NCBI GenBank assembly: GCA_965216025.1
Contig: CBDCEX010000017.1
Coordinates: 1,054,001-1,118,000 of the forward strand
From: JADFQT01 sp965216025
GTDB lineage: Bacteria > Chloroflexota > Dehalococcoidia > Lucifugimonadales > UBA3495
Length of the DNA stretch: 64,000 nucleotides
Direction of reading: 5' to 3'
The notes beneath the pieces were generated by a model. The model did no database searches, was not told the DNA's origin, and saw nothing but the letters and a program-made list of their open reading frames with translations. Below, in pieces: positions 57,117-64,000 of the stretch. Each line of letters opens with the position of its first letter. Position 1 is the stretch's first letter. The translations under genes were made by a program, and so were the position numbers.

Positions 57117-58037
57117 CTAAAGTTTTGCGAAGGAGGGCAATCCGGCCTCCTGGCGGGTTGGAAGGTGCTGCTGGTACCAGTCCAGGGTCGCGGCCATCAC
57201 TTCACTAAAGGCCGGTTCCTGGTAGACCTCGTAGTGACCGTATCCCTTCAGCACCACCAGCTTCTTTGGTTCTTTGGCATGGAGATAGAGCTGTTCTGAC
57301 TCCTCCGGAGGTACCAGACGGTCATTGTCGCTGGTGATAAAGAGGATAGGGCGGGGTGAGATCTTGTCTACGACCCACTCTGGATTGAATCCGAGGATGT
57401 CATCCACATATTCCAGAGGGATGCTACTAATGGCCGCTGGGTTGTTGCGACGCGCCGCCGCGGCTAATTCGGCGGACTGTCGGTCGGGTAGGAGGATCTC
57501 GCTGCGCTCTACCAATTCGGATTTCCCTATGGTGGCCCTCTGCTCCCGGTCGGCCTTAGAGCGGTCCAAGATATCAAACCATTCGTCCCTTCTTCGAACG
57601 CGGCTCATCCACCGGGCACCGTTGCCAATCCCCACTACACTGACAATACATTTAGCTCGTTCATCTACAGCCCCCACCCAGGTTACTGTAGCCCCACCAT
57701 AGCTGGTGCCGTAGATACCGATGCGATCCGGCTCTACTTCCTCTTGGAGAGTAAGGAAAGTCATCGCCGCCTGGACGTCCTGGACCCGGCTATAGGGAGC
57801 TAGGCGGCTGCGAGGGCCTGCACTGTCTCCCCAGCCTTTGTAATCAAAGGTCATGGCCACGTAGCCTTCCCGATTGAGGGATCGGGCATTGTCGGGTAAA
57901 TATAGGTCCTTAACACCGGTATAGCCGTGGCAAAGTAGGACTGCCGCCCGGCGCTCGCCGGCCCGCAAGTCTTCGGGTGAGTAGATGTCACCAACTAACT
58001 TGAACCCTTCACTGTAAAACTCGATTGCGCGTCTCAT
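57117..58037 (-). CDS. alpha/beta hydrolase (dienelactone/acyl-peptidase type)
   Basis: 306 residues from ATG 58037, preceded by AGGAGGG. Triad: Ser in GIYGTSYGGATVTW, Asp in LFITSDNDRLVPPEE and His in KGYGHYEVYQEPAF. The oxyanion loop is LLCHGYTGVKDLYLPDNA, and FDYKGWGDSAGPRSR is typical of the family. Esterase or peptidase activity on an unknown substrate. The CTAG MITE sits 11 bp upstream of the start, so the native promoter may be lost or MITE-supplied. Confidence 0.88.
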   Translation of the reverse strand: MRRAIEFYSEGFKLVGDIYSPEDLRAGERRAAVLLCHGYTGVKDLYLPDNARSLNREGYVAMTFDYKGWGDSAGPRSRLAPYSRVQDVQAAMTFLTLQEEVEPDRIGIYGTSYGGATVTWVGAVDERAKCIVSVVGIGNGARWMSRVRRRDEWFDILDRSKADREQRATIGKSELVERSEILLPDRQSAELAAAARRNNPAAISSIPLEYVDDILGFNPEWVVDKISPRPILFITSDNDRLVPPEESEQLYLHAKEPKKLVVLKGYGHYEVYQEPAFSEVMAATLDWYQQHLPTRQEAGLPSFAKL

Positions 58038-58048
58038 ATTGGACCCTC

Positions 58049-58227
58049 CTAGAAGTCTGGCCGGAAAGCCATTGGCCGGGTTTCGCGCTACGCCAAGCAG
58101 ACGCAATCCAGTCTTATACGGCATGGTAGTGTATGCAATACGTTTCAAGAACCCACTGTTACATCGACAATCGACGTTAAGAAAACGACGCCTTGGGGAG
58201 AATCGGGTTTCCGGCCAGACTTCTAGT
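58049..58227. repeat. CTAG MITE, copy 3, complete
   Basis: 179 bp from CTAGAAGTCTGGCCGGAAA to its complement TTTCCGGCCAGACTTCTAG, with CTAG at both outer edges (58049-58052 and 58224-58227). Non-coding. The right-hand CTAG is also the left target copy of the adjacent IS701. Confidence 0.85.
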
Positions 58228-59700
58228 ACTACAACGACGAGTTGTCTGGTAGGATGGCTGGACAGATGATGTTGGGACGTTAAGAAAACGACGCCTGGTT
58301 TGAGTGATGGATGCGGCGAGCTTCGAGCGGGTCTACGACAGCCTTCAGGAATTCCACGCCTTCTTTGCGGCCTCCTTCGGCCGCAAGCAGTGGCGGGATC
58401 ACAGCGGGAATTACCTTCAGGCGCTGCTGGTGCAGGACCAAGAGCGGCGCAACGCCGAGAATCTCTCGGAATCGGTGGGCATCTCGGCCCGGGCGATGCA
58501 GCGCTTTCTCACCGAGGCCCGGTGGTCCGATGAGACAGTCATAGGGCGGTTGCAGGAATACTTGGCCCCCAGGCTGGGACACCCGGAGGCGGTGTGGGTG
58601 TTCGATGGCAGCGACTTCCCCAAGCAGGGCAGGAAATCGGCGGGAGTGGCCCGGCAGTACTGCGGCAGGCTGGGCAAGGTGGCCAACTGCCAGGGTGGGA
58701 TGTTCCTGGCCTACGTCAGCCCGCTGGGCCGGGCGTTGGTGGACAAGCGGCTGTATCTGCCCAAGAGTTGGACCTCCGACCAGGACCGGTGTGCTGCGGC
58801 GGCGGGTGTGCCGGAGGACCGGCGGAACTACCGGTCAAAGACGGAGTTGGCCCTGGAGATGCTGGAGCGGGTCCTGGAGTTGGGCTACCTCAGGGCCGAG
58901 TGGGTTGCCGGAGACGACGCCTTCGGGATGTCGCCGACCTTCCGGGAGGGACTGGCGGCCCTGGGGATGCGCTACGTGCTGGACGTTCCGGGCGGCACTA
59001 CGGTCTGGCCCTTGGACCCGGCTTGGACCAGTCCGGAATATCCGGGGTTCGGCCGCCCCCGCAAACCCAAGCTGCGGCCTGGGCAGCGGCGGACCATGGA
59101 GCAGCGCGGTGATGAACTGCCGGATGAGGCTTGGCGGGAGATAACGGTGGCCCAGGGAAGCCAGGGGCCGCGCACCTACCGGTTCAGTGCCCAGCGGGTG
59201 CGGGCCACCAGGAGGCGCAAGCCCGGCGAGGAACTGTGGGCCGTCTGGCGCCGGAACCTGGACGGCAGCGAGCCCCGCTACTACCTGTCCAACGCTCCCG
59301 AGGGCACAACCTTGGAGACTCTGGCCTACGTGGGTGGGTCCAGGTGGCGCATTGAAACGGAGTTCGAGACTGAGAAGGGTGACGTGGGGCTGGACGAATA
59401 CGAGACCCGCAGCTGGGCAGGGTGGCATCACCACATAGCCATGTGCCTGCTGGGTGGAGCGTTCCTGCTGAGCCTGCAGCAGGATTGGGGGGAAAAAGAT
59501 GCCCCGGATCACGAGGCCACAGGTGTACCGGGTGGTGCGGGAGATGCTGCCCCGGGAGCAGTTCGGGCCCGATCAATTGCTGTTGTGGCTGGAGGATACG
59601 CAGCTACGCAACGAACGGGCTCGCCGTTCCCACGAGAGACGCCGCTCCACCCGCCACGAAAGCAGGATGGAGCCGCCACCTTAAACCCGTCGTTGTAGTA
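58228..59700 (+). mobile_element. IS701-family element
   Basis: 1473 bp with terminal repeats TACTACAACGACG and CGTCGTTGTAGTA, flanked by CTAG at 58224-58227 and 59701-59704, the target preferred by IS701. Transposase on the plus strand. Confidence 0.9.
58304..59698 (+). CDS. IS701-family transposase (frameshifted C-terminus)
   Basis: 464 codons from GTG 58304 (or ATG 58307). DDE core: Asp in WVFDGSDFPKQGRKS, Asp in WVAGDDAFGMSP and Glu in SRWRIETEFETEKGDVGLDE. At the G6A5 tract (59487-59497) the frame is off by +1. Dropping one base would give GEKMPRITRPQVYRVVREML and ERARRSHERRRSTRHES, the usual Arg-rich tail ending at 59684. The catalytic core is intact, but the tail read now is out of frame. 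Confidence 0.85.
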   Translation: MMDAASFERVYDSLQEFHAFFAASFGRKQWRDHSGNYLQALLVQDQERRNAENLSESVGISARAMQRFLTEARWSDETVIGRLQEYLAPRLGHPEAVWVFDGSDFPKQGRKSAGVARQYCGRLGKVANCQGGMFLAYVSPLGRALVDKRLYLPKSWTSDQDRCAAAAGVPEDRRNYRSKTELALEMLERVLELGYLRAEWVAGDDAFGMSPTFREGLAALGMRYVLDVPGGTTVWPLDPAWTSPEYPGFGRPRKPKLRPGQRRTMEQRGDELPDEAWREITVAQGSQGPRTYRFSAQRVRATRRRKPGEELWAVWRRNLDGSEPRYYLSNAPEGTTLETLAYVGGSRWRIETEFETEKGDVGLDEYETRSWAGWHHHIAMCLLGGAFLLSLQQDWGEKDAPDHEATGVPGGAGDAAPGAVRARSIAVVAGGYAATQRTGSPFPRETPLHPPRKQDGAATLNPSL

Positions 59701-59704
59701 CTAG

Positions 59705-60576
59705 GGATGCTGCGAAATACTTGGACGGCGTCCTCAACGAAACTAGCGGCGACCCCGTGGCTAGGACTGTCTGATGCAAGTCTGGCGGTCGCCTCATCAA
59801 CAAAAGCCTCGGCTTGCGCGACGGTCATATCAATGGCCTTATCATCGTCACCAGAGAGTTTGTGCCAATTGGCGGAAGCGTTATAGAAACTCTCACTGGC
59901 ATGGAAATCACCAGTTCCCGCAAATTCGTCAGCCAAGGATTCCAGTTTCTCTGCGATCGTGGTCGCGTCACTCTGGCCAAGCCCATTGGATCTCAGAGTA
60001 TCGGCAAGGCGATAACTAAAGAACTTGTCCCCAGCCGTTGCTGATTTTACCGCCTTGAAGATGGAAGCCTCAATTTGGTCGAGTCGGTCTTCCGCAGTTG
60101 GTCCGATCATGCGACTCAAATCGATGGCTCGCTGCCAGCACTGTTCTCCATCGCTGAACCACGTATCGACGTCCAAGGGAAGCTGCCTGTAGCTATCGAT
60201 GGCATCCAGGGCATTCTTGACGCCAAGGGATTTGTTCCTTACCCATACCAGGTCTGCCAGTCGGCCCTTCAGAAGTGGCTTGTTTATTGACTCTATGGTC
60301 TCGGCAAATAAGCGAATCTCGGATTCTGTGAAGTCGTCTGAGACTGTGGAGGGAGTTCTCCCACCTACCCAAACGAGGTCAAACAGGTCGTTACGTTTTA
60401 CGGGACAGAGCATCATAGAGCACGCCTCGGAGAGTAGCCTAAGTACTTTGCTGTGGTCTTGCCTTCCATCGTGGTCGGCATTGGTTGCTGCCTTATGCAA
60501 TGCCTCAGATAGAGGCGTGTAGCCTTCGTGGGATACGTCGTCAAAGACTGCTTCCCACCCGCAATCTTTGAAGGCA
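59705..60576 (-). pseudogene. DUF7380/DUF4209-type protein, internal fragment
   Basis: About 290 codons with neither end: the frame opens at the IS630 edge (WEAVFDDVSHEGYTPLSEAL) and runs into the IS701 edge (FVEDAVQVFRSIPS). Middle motifs are LFDLVWVGGRTPSTVSDDF, LADLVWVRNKSLGVKNALDA and FYNASANWHKLSGDDDKAID. This layout recalls the helical N-terminal part of a family often found near phage-defence genes, recognised from memory only. Cut by two different transposons. Confidence 0.55.
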
Positions 60577-60578
60577 TC

Positions 60579-61081
60579 TAAACCAAAGCCAAGGTGGGAA
60601 CTACATTTTGTAGCGATGGCAAAGTAGTGGTAGCTCCTATCATCAGTGCGTCGGCTCGGGCTTGTAACAGTGTTCGGCAGCGATGTCTCACTTCATCCTT
60701 ACGGTGAGCTAACCCGCCGAAGAATTCATCCATCTTCTCTTGGACCTTGGCTTTGTTCCCAGGCATTCGTTGGCTGTGACCTCTTCCCTGGCCCAATCCC
60801 AGACGGCTTCGTCGGCATTGAAGTCTGGGCTGTAGGCCGGTAAGGCCACCAACCTCAGATGCAAGTCAGGAGTGGCCAAATAGCTGCGAATCGCTTCTCC
60901 TCGGTGGGCTGGCCCATTGTCCCAAATCATTACCAGAGGTCCAGGATGGTTTTCTCTTAGCTGCTGTAAAAAGGCGGTGGAGGTCTCGGCAGTGCTGTTT
61001 CCAGCTATCTCCATGGCTTCCACCTCCCCAGTTTCCAGACAAACTCCCGAGTAATAGCAGGCCTTCTCTCCCCACCGGCCA
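60579..61081 (-). mobile_element. IS630-family element, copy 3, 3' half
   Basis: Same family as copies at 1-2490. The right end TAAACCAAAGCCAAGGTGGG starts at TA 60579, and the transposase part runs from CYYSGVCLETGEVEAMEI through WDNGPAHRGEAIRSYL and SPDFNADEAVWDWAREE. A one-base deletion near 60760 breaks the frame. The left half is gone; at 61081 the sequence passes directly into the LysR gene. Confidence 0.88.
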
Positions 61082-61085
61082 GCGA

Positions 61086-61857
61086 GTGATGTCGATGGCG
61101 GTGGATCTATTCGATCGCCTGGAAGAGTTCGAGCAGACCCTGGCGGGCCAGGAAGCTACCGGATCAGTCGTGGTCGCTGCGGAGGATCCCGTACAGCTTT
61201 ACCTGCTACCGCAGGTGGTTGAGCGATTCACCGGAGAATACCCGCAAGTGCGCCTTAGCCTCGTAAGCCGGACGGCGGCGCAGACCGTGGAACTTGTCCG
61301 CCGAAACGAGGCAGACTTGGGCATCGTTCCGCGTTTTTCGCTTCCACATGAGCTGGTATTCTACGCTTGGCGGACCTTTCCGGCGTACTTGTTGGGTCCA
61401 ACCGGGCATCCCCTTCTCCGGACGGGCAGACCCGGGGTCCGGGACCTACTCAATCATGCTAACGTGATGAAATACCCGCTGATCGTGCGCGAAACTGAGA
61501 TCCCAGAACCTCAGCGTATCGAGGAAGCACTGCTGCACGAGGGCTTGCCGTTCAATGTAGCTTTCGGAGTAGGAACGATGGAGACTGTAAAACAGTACGT
61601 CGTCCACGGACTAGGGGTAGGTGTGGTCTCGGGGATCTGTCTCGGGGATCTGTCTCAGAGAGGAGGACTACGGGAACCTCCAGGCTATCGAGATACCAAA
61701 AGAGTTCCGTGGGGAGACCACTTACGGTATCGTAATGCGTAAGGACAAGTACCTTACCACAGCGCTCAGAGGCCTGCTTCCCCTGTTGGGCGTTAGCGTC
61801 GGCAATGGAACCTCTGAGCCAGATCGCCGACTTGGGGACAATCCTGTGCCACCTTAG
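61086..61857 (+). pseudogene. LysR-type regulator, effector domain only
   Basis: Substrate-binding part of a LysR regulator (SVVVAAEDPVQLYLLPQVV, LSLVSRTAAQTVELVRRNEA, DLGIVPRFSLPHELV, GVGTMETVKQYVVHGLGVGV); its DNA-binding head was removed by IS630 copy 3. A 13-bp duplication TCTCGGGGATCTG (61627-61639, 61640-61652) shifts the frame. With one copy removed it continues SGICLREEDYGNLQAIEIPK, FRGETTYGIVMRKDKYLTTA and ends normally. Dead as a regulator because it lacks the HTH. Confidence 0.8.
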
Positions 61858-62097
61858 CCAGGTCAATAAAGGCGGCTCGCATGCTCTCACCTACCAGCTC
61901 CATAGCCCTTCAACTGGCTTGGCATTTTTTCGACTTTGGCAATGCTTTAAATGCCTTTGCGTGCTCGGTACGGGGGGATGTAACAGTTGTCGGCGACCAC
62001 GTTGTTCGAGTCCAGGGATGGAGACCGGCTAGCAATTTGCTAAGGCCCCGGGCCTTTGGTAGTATGCGTGGAACTCTGCGGGCGGGAAGGTTGGCCA
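61858..62097. other. intergenic, promoter region not resolved
   Basis: 240 bp between the LysR remnant and the ligase gene. No coding similarity. A GCGGGAAGG ribosome-binding site lies at 62080-62090. Confidence 0.4.
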
Positions 62098-64000
62098 TTG
62101 GAAACACTGGTTGAGCTACTGGAAACGTCGTCGGAAGCCTTCGGCGCCAACCCTGCCCTACTGATTAAACCGAGCTTCAGATATTTGGTCTGGAGTTACG
62201 TCGGCCTATGGAATGATTCAGGTCGGGTCGCTTCTTTCCTTCAGGACAAGGGGGTCAAAAAGGGAGACCGCATACTCCTTTGGGGCCCCAATATGCCTCA
62301 ATGGGTGCTTGGGTTCTTTGGGGCGTTGCGGGCTGGGGCAGTCCCAGTTCCCCTGGACATCCGCAGCGCGCCCGACTTCGTATCGAGGGTGGTGGAGCAA
62401 ACTGAACCCCGATTGGCATTTGTCTCCGGAGCCAGCCAACAAACCGCCCCGGGAGACCTTCTATCAGGCCTCATTTCAGTCCCTATAGAATACCTAGACC
62501 AGCAAGTGGTAGGTTTTTCCACTGAGCCGACCGCCGTAAACGTCGAGCCCGACGATCTGGCCGAGATAATGTTCACCTCCGGTACTACGGGCGACCCTAA
62601 GGGCGTAACCCTCACCCACCGAAACATCGTCTCCAACGCTCTAGCAGTGCAAAGAATATTTCCCAGCTCCACCTCAGACCGCCATCTCTCACTCCTCCCC
62701 CTCAGCCATATGCTAGAACAGTGTGGCGGTCTTTTGGTGCCCCTAATGGGCGGCTCTCGAATAGTGTATCCGGTCAGCCGTCAACCCTCCTTGCTATTCA
62801 AGGTAATCCGGGAAAACCAAATCACTCTCCTCCTAATGGTCCCTCAGGGTCTCCAGCTAATTATGAACGGGATTGAGAGGGAGGTGGAGCGGCAGGAAAA
62901 GGGAGGGGCTTGGCGGGCGATGCACCGCGTTGCGCCGCGAATTCCAATGGTGGCGCGGCGACGAATGTTTGGTAGCGTTCACAAGAGCCTCGGAGGAAGG
63001 TTGCGGTGTATCTTCAGCGGCGGTGCGTTTTTGGAGCCTGATCTGGCCCGAAAATGGGAGAACCTGGGAATCCCCGTGGTGGAGGGTTACGGGGCAACCG
63101 AGGCATCCCCGGCTATTGCCTTCAACAGTCTGTCCCGCAGGGTTCTGGGATCGGTTGGTCGATCTCTCCCTGGACAGGAGGTCAGGATCGCCCAGGACGG
63201 GGAGGTCCTTGTCCGCGGCCCAAACGTTACCCCAGGCTATTGGCGTAACGAACAGGCCACCAAGGCGGCCTTCAAAGAAGAGTGGTACAAGACCGGGGAC
63301 CTGGGTTACCTGGATGACTCGGGGCAGCTTTATTTGCGCGGCAGAAAAAAGGATCTGATCGTGCTGGCGAACGGCCAGAACGTCTACCCGGAGGACATCG
63401 AACGGCTGCTAAACGCCCACCCAGCGGTGACAGAAGGGGTCGTGGTCGGATTGCCGGCTGAGGGAGGCGGGGGAGAAACGGTCCATGCTGTGCTGCTGGT
63501 TAATGAGCCCCAGTTGTCCGGAGACGTCATCGAAGAGGTCAACGGGAACCTGGCGGACCACCAGCGAATCAGCGGCTATACCGTCTGGCACCAGGAAGAC
63601 TTCCCTAGAACACCTACCTTGAAGGTGAAGAAGGCCCTGGTCCTCGACCACCTGAAGGAGGTAGCGTCTCAGTCGTCGGAGTCGGCTGCGGTCGCCCCCA
63701 AAGCGGCCCCATCGACTCAGATTGACCCGCTATTCCAGTTGGTCGGCCAGGTAGCTCAGGTGCCACTCACGGCAGTCCAGCCCGAGAAAACCTTCGGGAG
63801 CGACCTGGGCCTAGACTCTCTGGGACGGGTGGAATTACTTTCGATGGTAGAGCAGGAGTTAGGCGTTTACATCGATGAGTCGCTTTTGGGCCCGTCAACT
63901 ACCGTTGGTGAGTTACAGCAACTCGTGGCGCAGCAAGCCCAGGCGAAGGCAGCTCCTCTGAGCTTTTACCGTTGGCCTTTGACTGTCTGGTGTACCAACC
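62098..64000 (+). CDS. acyl-CoA/acyl-ACP ligase fused to an acyl carrier domain, runs off the window
   Basis: Open from TTG 62098 (GGGAAGG upstream; GTG 62068 is an alternative) to the edge, 634 codons without stop. Adenylation domain: IMFTSGTTGDPKGVTLTHRN near 160, VVEGYGATEASPAIAF near 330, YKTGDLGYLDDSGQLYLRG and KKDLIVLANGQNVYPEDIE near 400-440. After a linker, an acyl-carrier domain near 545-610 with the phosphopantetheine Ser in GSDLGLDSLGRVELL. The last residues (FYRWPLTVWCTN) look like the beginning of a further, probably acyltransferase, domain. Would activate a fatty acid and load it onto its own carrier for lipid synthesis or remodelling. The missing end decides this. Confidence 0.85.
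   Translation, partial: METLVELLETSSEAFGANPALLIKPSFRYLVWSYVGLWNDSGRVASFLQDKGVKKGDRILLWGPNMPQWVLGFFGALRAGAVPVPLDIRSAPDFVSRVVEQTEPRLAFVSGASQQTAPGDLLSGLISVPIEYLDQQVVGFSTEPTAVNVEPDDLAEIMFTSGTTGDPKGVTLTHRNIVSNALAVQRIFPSSTSDRHLSLLPLSHMLEQCGGLLVPLMGGSRIVYPVSRQPSLLFKVIRENQITLLLMVPQGLQLIMNGIEREVERQEKGGAWRAMHRVAPRIPMVARRRMFGSVHKSLGGRLRCIFSGGAFLEPDLARKWENLGIPVVEGYGATEASPAIAFNSLSRRVLGSVGRSLPGQEVRIAQDGEVLVRGPNVTPGYWRNEQATKAAFKEEWYKTGDLGYLDDSGQLYLRGRKKDLIVLANGQNVYPEDIERLLNAHPAVTEGVVVGLPAEGGGGETVHAVLLVNEPQLSGDVIEEVNGNLADHQRISGYTVWHQEDFPRTPTLKVKKALVLDHLKEVASQSSESAAVAPKAAPSTQIDPLFQLVGQVAQVPLTAVQPEKTFGSDLGLDSLGRVELLSMVEQELGVYIDESLLGPSTTVGELQQLVAQQAQAKAAPLSFYRWPLTVWCTN

Overview
The window looks like an accessory, transposon-riddled stretch of a Chloroflexota genome, probably Dehalococcoidia or SAR202-like. 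Lipoproteins begin with hydrophobic signals ending in a lipobox Cys, and one has the valine/lysine/glutamate stalk common in that phylum. There is also a LuxR/TPR regulator family and a cluster of SAR202-type oxidoreductase and hydrolase genes. No ribosomal marker is present, so the placement is an inference from protein style.

Layout. 1-2.5 kb: two IS630 copies and a related MITE. 3-9.5 kb (all minus strand): a redoxin lipoprotein whose first redox-active Cys codon is TGA (candidate selenoprotein), a decayed LuxR/TPR regulator, a GH99-like lipoprotein gene split by an IS66-derived MITE, and a family-5 solute-binding lipoprotein. 9.9-14.3 kb: tRNA-Leu(CAA), 20-bp tandem repeats, a tyrosine integrase, a CI/LexA-type repressor and a divergent PrimPol-type primase, i.e. 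a small integrative element resembling a phage satellite, next to a serine-recombinase scrap. 14.5-31.7 kb: a decaying defence-type island with a PD-(D/E)XK protein plus small partner, an RHH/PIN toxin-antitoxin pair, a methyltransferase scrap, a DUF4145 protein, and two very large STAND ATPases with Mrr-like N-termini. Both STAND genes are broken, one of them by an IS5 element with a 3-bp target duplication. 31.8-44.7 kb: IS5, IS1380 (two copies, one with ISAzo13 nested inside), IS21, IS66 and MITE material surrounding an epoxide-hydrolase-like gene, an AAA ATPase with a PIN-like partner, and an HsdS scrap. 45-51 kb: a secreted phospholipase A2-like gene (broken), recQ, and the 5' part of an AddB-like gene (broken). 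52-58 kb: an IS630 remnant, an MFS scrap, then four intact minus-strand metabolic genes (GMC oxidoreductase, quinone oxidoreductase, SMP-30 lactonase, alpha/beta hydrolase). 58-64 kb: a CTAG-flanked MITE, IS701, a fragment cut by two IS elements, a headless LysR gene, and an acyl-CoA ligase-acyl carrier fusion running off the right edge.

Two themes recur. First, IS elements occur with short non-autonomous derivatives or neighbours: IS630 with three MITEs, IS66 with one, and CTAG-targeting MITEs beside IS701. Several insertions can be undone on paper to restore reading frames exactly. Second, four genes (regulator remnant, PIN-like protein, phospholipase-like protein, LysR protein) are each frameshifted by one extra copy of a perfect or near-perfect tandem repeat of 4, 11, 14 or 13 bp. 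The strongest single novelty candidate is the TGA-containing redoxin.
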